This document shows, one piece after another, positions 27,138 to 35,214 of a DNA stretch of 64,000 nt. The DNA lies in contig NZ_JAVRHK010000010.1 in NCBI RefSeq assembly GCF_031846585.1, forward strand, positions 62,001 through 126,000, read 5' to 3'. How positions within the stretch are numbered: position 1 is the first letter of the stretch; every line of letters starts with the position of its first letter. Position numbers and translations under genes: made by a program. Source of the stretch: Autumnicola musiva. Its GTDB lineage: Bacteria; Bacteroidota; Bacteroidia; Flavobacteriales; Flavobacteriaceae. The notes below the pieces were generated by a model. The model saw nothing but the letters and a program-made list of their open reading frames with translations, was not told the DNA's origin and searched no databases.

Positions 27138-28409
27138 TTAATCTTCCGAAGTAGGTTTTTTTCGCCAGTAATTTGCCAGTAGAGAACCTGAAATGTTCAT
27201 CCAGGGGCTGAAAACCGCTGCAGCTAGTCCCAATGTTGCCAGTTTTCCCATAACTCCCGCAAGTCCCGAGGCCATTCCGCCATTCTGCATTCCTACTTCC
27301 AGCGCCACAGTACGGGAAGAATCCGTATCCAGCCCCATTAATCTGCTTAGCCAGTATCCTAATGTATAACCCAGGGAGTTATGCAGAATTGAAGCAAGCA
27401 AAAGGAATAAACCTATAGCAAGCAAATTATCCCGGCTTGCCGCCGTGGTCACCGTGGTAAAATAAACAATTCCAAACATCGAAATTACCGGCATGAAATT
27501 TTGCACCTTCGGATAGAGTTTAAAGATCCTGTAATATAAATTTCCGAAGATCACTGCGCCGAACAAGAAGTTGCTTAAGCTGATAATTTCAAGGGCGGTA
27601 CCGCTAAAAGAAGCTTCAAAATAATCCCATAACCCGAAGGTCATCGCCAGAAGCCAAGCTGCGGAAATAAAAGATACCACATTTACGATTTTCCTGAATT
27701 TCAAAGATCCTTTCATCCCATCATAAAGAAGTGCGGCCCCAATGGGAACGATCACGATCTTGATGATCTGGAAACACATATCCAGAAAGTTGATCTCCAC
27801 ATAAGTGCCGGCTAGCATTTTCATTAAAAAGGGTGTCATAAGAGGAGCCAATAGAGTTGCCATAGCCGTAAGGGTTATGGAAAGCGTAAGGTTGGCATTG
27901 GCCAGGTAAACCATTACATTAGAAGCCAGGCCGCTGGAACAGGAACCAATCAGGATCACTCCCGCGGCAATTTCCGGTTCAAAATCGAAAATCCTGGTAA
28001 GCAGAAAACCGATTACAGGCATGATAGAAAACTGGCATATAAGACCGATTAGAACACCTTTACCCATGGTTCTCAATCCGGAGAAATCTTTCAGGCTCAT
28101 CTGGGTACCCATTCCGAACATAACTAATTGCACCACTATTAAAATCAACCACGGATTGCGAAGATCAAACTCGCCCCACTGCAAAAAGGCAGAGGGATAT
28201 AGCATTCCACATACGATTGCTACAATGATCCAGGCGGTGTATTGGTACGACTTCAGTGTTTCTACAGATCCCAATCCCAAAGCGATTAATACCGCTGCTA
28301 CTACCGAAGCGGCCGGAATTAAACCGGCAAAACCGAATATCCAGAATATCAGGATCATTGCTCCGGAAGCAACTCCAAGCCATAAAGCATATCGGTATAA
28401 TGCTGCCAT
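27138..28409 (-). CDS. BASS-family (bile acid:sodium symporter-like) transporter
   Basis: A 423-residue inner-membrane protein with about 10 hydrophobic helices. Conserved BASS features are the FGMGTQMSLKDF segment near residue 100, IGSCSSGLASNVMVYLANAN (crossover helix and sodium site) near 155-175, and a C-terminal ALEVGMQNGGMASGLA second crossover. Family members import organic anions with sodium, including pantoate, pyruvate and glucosinolates. It is the last gene of the RuBisCO-like protein-kinase-racemase unit (1 bp after the racemase-like gene), so it likely imports the acid that those enzymes degrade. Confidence 0.88.
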   Translation of the reverse strand: MAALYRYALWLGVASGAMILIFWIFGFAGLIPAASVVAAVLIALGLGSVETLKSYQYTAWIIVAIVCGMLYPSAFLQWGEFDLRNPWLILIVVQLVMFGMGTQMSLKDFSGLRTMGKGVLIGLICQFSIMPVIGFLLTRIFDFEPEIAAGVILIGSCSSGLASNVMVYLANANLTLSITLTAMATLLAPLMTPFLMKMLAGTYVEINFLDMCFQIIKIVIVPIGAALLYDGMKGSLKFRKIVNVVSFISAAWLLAMTFGLWDYFEASFSGTALEIISLSNFLFGAVIFGNLYYRIFKLYPKVQNFMPVISMFGIVYFTTVTTAASRDNLLAIGLFLLLASILHNSLGYTLGYWLSRLMGLDTDSSRTVALEVGMQNGGMASGLAGVMGKLATLGLAAAVFSPWMNISGSLLANYWRKKPTSED

Positions 28410-28410
28410 A

Positions 28411-29073
28411 TTAAAGAACCTCGGCCAGATATTCCATAGCTACCGGCGGGCTGGCCAGAATAGGCACTTTCTTATCGGCCTCATCCAGCTGGTCTACCAC
28501 CCGGGCCATCGAAGCCTGGGCCAGCAGGATCACATCTACCTTTGTAGCAAGTTCTTTTAATGCAGCAGCCACTTTTTTGTCATGTTCCTCAGGATTTCCA
28601 CCCATCAATGCTTCAAAAGCACCTTCGCACAATTTGGAAGTAAGCTCAATTTCTTTTCCTGCTGCAATTGCACGGCGGCGTACCAGGTCACTTGTAGGTT
28701 CCAGAGTAGTTGGCAGCGTCGCAACCACGCCAATTTTTTTTCCCTGCGCGACTGCTTTATCGGCCATAGGCCTGTCCACTCTTAATACCGGAATGGAAGT
28801 CAGTGACTCTGAAGATTCTACCGCTGCCCCTATGGAGGAGCAGGTCACCATTACGTAATCGGCGCCGGCTTCTTCAGCCGAACCTATATAATCTACCACG
28901 CGCCTGGAGGTATCGGGTGTAAGTTTATTTCTTTCGATTGTATTTTTGATCAGGCTGTCATCAACGATATTAAAAATTTTGATGTCCTTATCTTTTAAAT
29001 ATTTATCTGCCAGATCCTGGAATATCGGCACTAAAGTCGCCGAAGTATGGATCAATGCTAATCTCTTACTCAT
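28411..29073 (-). CDS. Asp/Glu-racemase-superfamily protein with a single active-site cysteine
   Basis: A 220-residue cytosolic protein of the Asp/Glu racemase fold: two similar Rossmann-like halves, Cys78 in VMVTCSSIG as the first catalytic cysteine, and DVILLAQASMARV where the second catalytic cysteine is expected (no Cys there). Loss of one cysteine is typical of relatives that are not racemases, for example arylmalonate decarboxylase-like or isomerase members. It lies between the DUF1537 kinase (21 bp) and the transporter (1 bp), so isomerisation, epimerisation or decarboxylation of an acid-sugar intermediate is the likely job. The reaction is not known from sequence. Confidence 0.75.
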   Translation of the reverse strand: MSKRLALIHTSATLVPIFQDLADKYLKDKDIKIFNIVDDSLIKNTIERNKLTPDTSRRVVDYIGSAEEAGADYVMVTCSSIGAAVESSESLTSIPVLRVDRPMADKAVAQGKKIGVVATLPTTLEPTSDLVRRRAIAAGKEIELTSKLCEGAFEALMGGNPEEHDKKVAAALKELATKVDVILLAQASMARVVDQLDEADKKVPILASPPVAMEYLAEVL

Positions 29074-29094
29074 AATTCCTTATATTTAATTTTT

Positions 29095-30483
29095 CTACTC
29101 TAATTTTCCTTTCTTCAAATCAACAAAATAAGTTCGGTCACCAACCTGCCCGCCTTTAAGGTTAATTTGCATACCGTCTACCGGAGAGCCTTTGGCATAC
29201 ACGCGACACAGTGGAGCTCCTTTTACCAGCGGGGCGACCATCTCCACAGCTTCAATTCCCAATTCTCTGGCGGTATAACTGGAAGTGTCCCCACCGGCTA
29301 TAATGAGTCTTTCCAGTTTGTATTCTGAAAGCACTCTTTTTGCAGTTTGCCCAAGAATTTCACCGAATCTTTTTGGAAGTTCTCTTCGTGACTGCAGGCT
29401 ATCCCAATCTAATTTTCCGGTTATAGTTTTAGTTTTCTGAAGTCTTGAATCGTCAGGACCTTTTGAAGTATGGAAAATGACACTTTTCCCTTGTTCTAAT
29501 AGTTGAATAATTTTTTCAGAATATTTCTGAATAAAATCTTCCGTTTTAGCTTCTAAAAACTCAGGTTCTACGGCAACTTCAGCAAAACCGTTTTTAATGG
29601 CATAGTTAATTTGATCTTCCGTTACCGGACTTACACTTCCTGAAAGCACCAAAATTGGTTTGCTTTCTTTTAGCTCTTGCCAATCTGTTTTTTCTGAAAA
29701 TTGACCTTTTTGTTGCCAGTAATCACCCAATGCTTTTCCTACTCCTGAAGAACCTACCGTATACAATGATTTCCCTTCTTCTACCGAATTTTCTAAAAGT
29801 CCTCCCAGGATTTTCATCTGCTCTTCATAGATTCCGTCGAAAAAAACCACTTCATTTTCATCTGAGAGAACCTTAAGCTTCTGCTGAATTTCTTCCGAAG
29901 AAAGCTGAAGATCCAGCAAATTTATAAGTCCCGATCTATAATCGCATTGTAAAGCAAGGTGGTCCCGAAGGTCTCCTTCTTTAGCGGGCGTTACCGGGTG
30001 TCTCGACATAGATGGATGCTGATCTATTCGAAAAACTTCACCGCTGCTGCCAATTCCCATTTGGGCGAAGAGATTCCCAAAAGCCATATATCTGCCCAGA
30101 TGCGGAGCGGCTACCAATATTGGAGTAAATTTATTATTAAACTGCTTAAAACCTTCCCTGATCGCTACCCCGATATTGCCAATTTCAGGGGAGCTATCAA
30201 AAGTGGAGCAGACTTTATAATGAACATGCCTGGGATTTAAAGCTGAGATCTTCTTAAAATCCTCTTCAAGCGTTTTGCTCATCGTGGAAGTATCCATAGA
30301 ACGGGTCATTCCCGCAATTCCTATAGCATCAAGATCCTTAAAATTTTCGAGTTGTTCGGTGGTGGGAGGTTCCATAAAAAGCATTGTTTTCGCTCCTGCC
30401 CTGGTCATAAACTCCAGCGCATCGGTAGAACCGGTAAAATCGTCACCGTAAAATACCAGTAAGAGTTTATGATCTTGTGCCAT
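29095..30483 (-). CDS. Four-carbon-acid-sugar kinase family (DUF1537), OiaK-like by context
   Basis: A 462-residue cytosolic kinase. The N-terminal substrate domain opens with FYGDDFTGSTDALEFM (DDFTG motif, about residues 12-18). The C-terminal nucleotide-binding domain carries LIIAGGDTSSYTAREL and KGSPVDGMQINLKGGQVG. Family members phosphorylate acid sugars such as threonate, erythronate or 3-oxo-isoapionate. The start codon overlaps the stop of the RuBisCO-like gene (TAATG), so the two are translationally coupled. That pairing is described for 3-oxo-isoapionate kinase and its RuBisCO-like partner in D-apiose catabolism. The family call is firm, the substrate is inferred. Confidence 0.85.
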   Translation of the reverse strand: MAQDHKLLLVFYGDDFTGSTDALEFMTRAGAKTMLFMEPPTTEQLENFKDLDAIGIAGMTRSMDTSTMSKTLEEDFKKISALNPRHVHYKVCSTFDSSPEIGNIGVAIREGFKQFNNKFTPILVAAPHLGRYMAFGNLFAQMGIGSSGEVFRIDQHPSMSRHPVTPAKEGDLRDHLALQCDYRSGLINLLDLQLSSEEIQQKLKVLSDENEVVFFDGIYEEQMKILGGLLENSVEEGKSLYTVGSSGVGKALGDYWQQKGQFSEKTDWQELKESKPILVLSGSVSPVTEDQINYAIKNGFAEVAVEPEFLEAKTEDFIQKYSEKIIQLLEQGKSVIFHTSKGPDDSRLQKTKTITGKLDWDSLQSRRELPKRFGEILGQTAKRVLSEYKLERLIIAGGDTSSYTARELGIEAVEMVAPLVKGAPLCRVYAKGSPVDGMQINLKGGQVGDRTYFVDLKKGKLE

Positions 30484-31727
30484 TATTTTTTTCCGAATTT
30501 CTGAACTGACTCAGCGAATTCTTTATGTGCTTTTTCGGTTTCTTCCAAAGATTTTCCGGAAACCGCTCCTTCCCACGCCTGTGTTAAAGCTCGAACGCCT
30601 CCCGCAGGGCCTGAAGGATGCGCCATAATTCCGCCGCCCGCCATATATAATAAATCTGTGGTATTGGTAAATTTCCAGGTATCGAAAGCCTGGCCGCCCC
30701 ATTGCCCGGAAGAAACCACCGGCAACAGTTCTTTATGATCTAAAAACCTGTCACTGCAGGATTTAATAGAGCGTATCACAGATTCGTCCGATTCCCAGAA
30801 CTTATTCCGAATCCCGTTCACGTGCAATTGATCGACTCCTGCCAAACGCCATAACTTCGAATAAGCAGGAAAATTAATACCCAGCATAGGATGCCGGTTA
30901 ATCATCCCCCAACCATTACGATGGGCGTGAATTGACAGTTTTCCCATATCGGCTATTGCCTTTACGCCTGCCCAGCCAACACTGTTAATACTTATCATGG
31001 CACAGGTACCATCATTTTTCACTATGGTTTCGTAATTATTCTTCAAAGTATCCAGATCCCCGGAAATATTAAAAGCATACATCACTTTTTTTCCGGTCTT
31101 CTGTTGAAAATCATTAATCTCCTTCATTACCAATTCCACTCTTTTTTTAAATGGGGAATTTGCGGTAGAAGACATTAATTCATCATCTTTAATAAAATCG
31201 ATTCCCGCTTCTATAAGTTCTTTTACCAGCGCCGCCGTATCTTCAGGAGACATACCGACACTTGGTTTAATAATAGTACCAATCATTGGCCGGTCCGATT
31301 TAACGCCTGCTAATTGCTTTGTTCCATCGGCGCCAAAAGCCGGCCCACGGAATTTTCCCATATACCAGTGAGGCAGATCAAAATCATCGAATTTTAATCC
31401 GGTAAACTGGCGCAGTTCATAAAGATTCCCCTGCAAAGTGGAAATTAAAGTTGGAATATTATCCTGAAAATTCTCCACAGACCAACTAATGCTAACTCTT
31501 GCTCTTTTATATTTTGAATTATTAATATCGCCAGGAATACTTGGATTTTTAACTTCATCAAGCTCCTCAATATTTTCAATTCTGGCGGCAAATCTTTCTT
31601 TCAGTTCTTCGGTCTCGCCGGGAACAGAAACAAAAGTTCCGCTGGACTGTTCGCCGGCAAGTACCGCCGCCGCATCTTCAAGATTATAGGGAGTTTCAAT
31701 TAAATAATGACCGGTAATTCTTTCCAT
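30483..31727 (-). CDS. RuBisCO-like protein (form IV type), OiaC/OiaX-like by context
   Basis: A 414-residue member of the RuBisCO large-chain superfamily. IGTIIKPSVG (149-158) gives Lys154 at the Lys175 position. FIKDDELMSS (178-187) keeps the carbamylated lysine and metal ligands: Lys180, Asp182, Glu183. IHAHRNGWG keeps His269-Arg270. Lys309 in IRNKFWE falls at the loop-6 lysine position in an ungapped comparison; that alignment is by eye. The second lysine of the Lys-Pro-Lys motif is replaced by Ser, as expected for a non-carboxylating homologue. Coupling to a DUF1537 kinase points to 3-oxo-isoapionate-4-phosphate decarboxylase or transcarboxylase/hydrolase activity. It is not a carbon-fixing enzyme. 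Confidence 0.88.
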   Translation of the reverse strand: MERITGHYLIETPYNLEDAAAVLAGEQSSGTFVSVPGETEELKERFAARIENIEELDEVKNPSIPGDINNSKYKRARVSISWSVENFQDNIPTLISTLQGNLYELRQFTGLKFDDFDLPHWYMGKFRGPAFGADGTKQLAGVKSDRPMIGTIIKPSVGMSPEDTAALVKELIEAGIDFIKDDELMSSTANSPFKKRVELVMKEINDFQQKTGKKVMYAFNISGDLDTLKNNYETIVKNDGTCAMISINSVGWAGVKAIADMGKLSIHAHRNGWGMINRHPMLGINFPAYSKLWRLAGVDQLHVNGIRNKFWESDESVIRSIKSCSDRFLDHKELLPVVSSGQWGGQAFDTWKFTNTTDLLYMAGGGIMAHPSGPAGGVRALTQAWEGAVSGKSLEETEKAHKEFAESVQKFGKK

Positions 31728-31781
31728 GTAGTAATGAGCATTAAGTCTCGCAACCTAATTTCCCTCGAATGAAAGAATAAT

Positions 31782-31796
31782 GCATCCTGCTCCTTC
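31782..31796 (-). promoter_or_regulatory. Weak GCAGGATG upstream element (before the RuBisCO-like gene)
   Basis: In gene direction it reads GAAGGAGCAGGATGC, keeping only CAGGAT of the consensus, starting 55 bp upstream of the RuBisCO-like ATG in an 82-bp gap. Confidence 0.3.
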
Positions 31797-31809
31797 ATGC
31801 AAAATCTGC

Positions 31810-34800
31810 CTATTCAGCTTTTTCAAGCTTAACCGGACCGAGAAGTCCTGCTTCCAACAAATCTTCACCTTCCAGTCTATAAGGAGCCGTAGTCCAGGTA
31901 AGCCGCTCTTCTTCAGATAATTTTTGATCCCCAATTAGTCGATTTCTCCAGGTATTGGTAATCTTAATTTCAAGCTTATTTACACCTTTTTTAAGTGCCC
32001 CGGAAATATCGATACGATGAGGAAAAGTCCAGACAACACCAATTTCTTTTCCATTCACGCTAACTTCAGCGATATCTGAAAATTCTCCGAGGTTTAACCA
32101 GATATCTTCTGTTTTTCCTTTATACTGAAAAGTTTTTGTATATACTGCTGTTCCTGAATAATACTTTATACTGTCTGATTTTGAAGTACTCCAATCAAAC
32201 AATTGATTTACTGAAAGCGCATCAGCCGGACCATAATATTCCTTATCAAACTGAATTTGCCAGTTTTCATTCAATACTTTTTCAGCTTTAAACGATGCCC
32301 AGTTTTTACCATTTTTTGCCTTTTGTTTCTCTGTATCTTCTTTTAAAATAATAAAAAGAGAGCCGTTTTTACTAAACTTTAAAGGAAGCACTGTACGTCC
32401 ATTTTCAATTCTCCACTCCTTTAGAGCTATCGTCTCATCGGTTACCGGATCATATTGGTACGGCAACTTTCCGCTCACTCTTAGTGAAATTTCCACTTCG
32501 CGCTCTTCCCCATTTTGATTACTGATGAAATAGATTTCCTCTTTTCCGGTAGTCCTGTGATGCCAGGCATAGTTTTCAGCAATCTGTCTGTCTGCGCCAG
32601 GAAATAAAACATCGGGCGCTACCCCTATTTCATTAAAATTTGGTTCATAATAGGGCAGCTGAATCACTTTTCCTTTTCCAATATTCCAGGAATTGGATTT
32701 TTCTGAACCTATATTTTCCTTATAACCACTCCAGATTTCATCAATGATGGATTGCCATTTATTACGGTTTTCTTCATTTGAAAAACCTGAAATTCTTGTC
32801 GGTTTCTCCGCAATGAAAACTGTTGCACCAGTTTTTATTAATTCCAGAATTTTCTGAGCAACTTCAGTAGATATCATTAGATTGGGAGACATTTTCCGGC
32901 TGCCCGGAAACAATAAAGTCTTATACTCGATATCGCCTTTAAATTTGATTTTTCCGTTAACCACCTTTGCCTCATTCAATAAAACATCAGGATTAAAGGA
33001 GTCATATTTGTAACCGTTCATAGAGTTTACCCAATCGGTAAGATCGGTTACATTTTTGGAGTAAGTGACTTCTTTAGGCATTTTGGCCGTGGGCTGGCCT
33101 TTATTTTCCAGGCGTTCTTTTTCTGATACTATGCGCTTTTCTCCAAAAATATTCGGGATAAATGGTAAAAGCCTGTCGGGTAAAACCGCACGGGATGGCA
33201 ATTCTTCACCGGTAAATACGGCAAGGTCTACCACCGGTATTCCTTTTTGTAGTTGAAACTGTACCCTTCTGCAGTATTCCACCCAGGCCTTACCCGGTTC
33301 CCACCAGGTCTGGTCCCGCTGAAAATATGTACCTATACCATCCAACGTCATTCCCGGCTTACGATCGGTCCAGGGATTATGAACAAAAACATGGTAGAAA
33401 AACCTGTTGATCCCGAGTGCATAATTTCTATCCGCCATCGGCTTCAGCAATTCCGGGTCTTCATCCCAGTCCATGCGCAATTCGGTAAAGGCTTCAGCCT
33501 GAATAATATGTTTCCCGTAGATATGTCCACCAGAGATCGCATCCAGCATATCGTTTGGTTTATCATGTGTAGGGCTTCGGAGCCAGAACTCACCCCCGGG
33601 AAAATCTACATTTTTAAAATGCATCAATGCATCACTCACCATAGTTGGTGCAACATTTTCTGAACTAAACTTTACTCCCAGCTTATCGGCTTCCGCCTGC
33701 ATGGTTCCGAAGAAATTATCCACAATAAGTTCTGAGATTGTTTTACGAACATCATACAGAACCTGTTCCGAAGTTTCCTGGCTTTCAATCGGAACTCCAG
33801 CCATTACCGGTAAAAAATTTACAAGATCGTAACCGCGGCGCTCTTTAAATTCTTTTCTGAATACCGTCGACCAGTTCTGACTACCGGCTTCCCAGCTGTC
33901 AATATGCAGGATACTTAGTACTTCCGGCACACGATTGGCACCTGCAATCTCAGCCGATTTTCCAAACCATTTCTGAAACTGGAATTTGACTGCTTCGGGA
34001 TCGAATTTATCGACTTCCAGGCCTTTTCCCCCACCCCCGGTTTCATTTTCCTGCCCGGTGGAAGTATGGCCGAAACGCATGATATTCCAGTCGCCATCCG
34101 GTGCATTCCAGTTCAAACGACCATTTTCATCTAAATTTTCTGAAATGTTGATCATCTGAGCTTCGGGGATGAAATCTTCTGCAGGAATCTGCGCCGTCTC
34201 GGGACTTATTCTCCAGACCAGACCAGATTTGCCCTGGTAATTGTCAATTTTCGGCTGATTAGAAAGTATTATTTTGCTAACCTTTAATGATTGTTTCCAT
34301 TTTGCGGCGTCCAGATCTTCGGCTCCGGGTTCTGTACCTTCAGGATCGTAAACAAAACGAAAATATTTTGCCTTTGTAGGCTCAATACTGTGTGTATAAG
34401 GAATACCCCAATCCTGCCAGCCATGCCGTGGTGCCATAAGACGGCCAAGATCCCTGAAATTCTCACCGTCATCGCTTACTAAAATGCGCAGCCGGTGCGC
34501 CTGGTAATTCACTCCTTTGCTTTCAATATTTATGGATTTACAGGTGAACGGCTGATCAAATTCATACTGAACCCAGCCTTTTTCATACATTTTAAACTCA
34601 TCACTTTTTCCAGGATAGGTGAGAAAGGAAGCATCAAAATCGTTTAAAGTAGAAGTAACTTTAGGTTGAAGTTCAGAAGAGGTAATTTCCTGAGTTTGCT
34701 GAGGAATTGCAAAGACTGCGATATCTTCATAATAGCCTTCATAGTTTTCGGGCTGTTCAAGTTGAATGTTAAAGTCTTTTCCTCCTGTTAAAATTGTATC

Positions 34801-35214
34801 GGTCCAAACCACTTTTTGCATGGAATGTTCAGGCTCGATCCACGGGCCACCGGCAACCGCAAAACCATCAGAGGCATGCATGGCAATTTTCAAATCCAAC
34901 CTGTCAGCTTCAGTAATGGCAAAATGTACCAGCTCCCACCATTTATCGCTTAGTTGAAGAATTGGCGGATCCATAAGCGGTGGATCGGTTGGACCTTTGA
35001 TCGACATTAAATAGGCACCCGCAATTCCGGCATCTTTCATCGCCTCGAGATCGGCAGTAATTCCCTCTTTAGAATAAGCACTTTGCATCCAGTACCAGTA
35101 AACCCAGGGTCTTGAGCTTTCATAATCTGGTTGAAAGTCCTTCTGAGCAAAAATATTTTGAATGGAAAATATTCCGGAGCTTAAAATGATTATTAATAAA
35201 TATTTTTTAAGCAT
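31810..35214 (-). CDS. GH106-family alpha-L-rhamnosidase, secreted
   Basis: A 1134-residue protein with a signal peptide ending QNIFAQ. The GH106 signature follows at once: RPWVYWYWMQSAYSKEGITA and DLEAMKDAGIAGAYLMS. Further family blocks are ILHIDSWEAGSQNWS (about residue 445), a YDLVNFLPVMAG stretch, and a C-terminal galactose-binding-like domain (DIAEVSVNGKEIGVVW, RIDISGALKKGVNKLEI). GH106 enzymes remove alpha-L-rhamnose from RG-II or RG-I. The start overlaps the stop of the GH2 gene by one base (TAATG), so the two are coupled. With the GH78 at the far end it gives the locus two different rhamnosidase families. Confidence 0.92.
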   Translation of the reverse strand: MLKKYLLIIILSSGIFSIQNIFAQKDFQPDYESSRPWVYWYWMQSAYSKEGITADLEAMKDAGIAGAYLMSIKGPTDPPLMDPPILQLSDKWWELVHFAITEADRLDLKIAMHASDGFAVAGGPWIEPEHSMQKVVWTDTILTGGKDFNIQLEQPENYEGYYEDIAVFAIPQQTQEITSSELQPKVTSTLNDFDASFLTYPGKSDEFKMYEKGWVQYEFDQPFTCKSINIESKGVNYQAHRLRILVSDDGENFRDLGRLMAPRHGWQDWGIPYTHSIEPTKAKYFRFVYDPEGTEPGAEDLDAAKWKQSLKVSKIILSNQPKIDNYQGKSGLVWRISPETAQIPAEDFIPEAQMINISENLDENGRLNWNAPDGDWNIMRFGHTSTGQENETGGGGKGLEVDKFDPEAVKFQFQKWFGKSAEIAGANRVPEVLSILHIDSWEAGSQNWSTVFRKEFKERRGYDLVNFLPVMAGVPIESQETSEQVLYDVRKTISELIVDNFFGTMQAEADKLGVKFSSENVAPTMVSDALMHFKNVDFPGGEFWLRSPTHDKPNDMLDAISGGHIYGKHIIQAEAFTELRMDWDEDPELLKPMADRNYALGINRFFYHVFVHNPWTDRKPGMTLDGIGTYFQRDQTWWEPGKAWVEYCRRVQFQLQKGIPVVDLAVFTGEELPSRAVLPDRLLPFIPNIFGEKRIVSEKERLENKGQPTAKMPKEVTYSKNVTDLTDWVNSMNGYKYDSFNPDVLLNEAKVVNGKIKFKGDIEYKTLLFPGSRKMSPNLMISTEVAQKILELIKTGATVFIAEKPTRISGFSNEENRNKWQSIIDEIWSGYKENIGSEKSNSWNIGKGKVIQLPYYEPNFNEIGVAPDVLFPGADRQIAENYAWHHRTTGKEEIYFISNQNGEEREVEISLRVSGKLPYQYDPVTDETIALKEWRIENGRTVLPLKFSKNGSLFIILKEDTEKQKAKNGKNWASFKAEKVLNENWQIQFDKEYYGPADALSVNQLFDWSTSKSDSIKYYSGTAVYTKTFQYKGKTEDIWLNLGEFSDIAEVSVNGKEIGVVWTFPHRIDISGALKKGVNKLEIKITNTWRNRLIGDQKLSEEERLTWTTAPYRLEGEDLLEAGLLGPVKLEKAE

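Noticed and set aside
28021..28560. Long open frame (179 codons) on the plus strand
   Set aside because: It lies wholly antisense to the BASS transporter and the racemase-fold gene, has no signal, motif or codon pattern of its own, and those genes are well supported.
30483..31727. True RuBisCO and carbon fixation
   Set aside because: The Lys-Pro-Lys motif is altered and there is no phosphoribulokinase or small subunit; the kinase partner points to acid-sugar catabolism.
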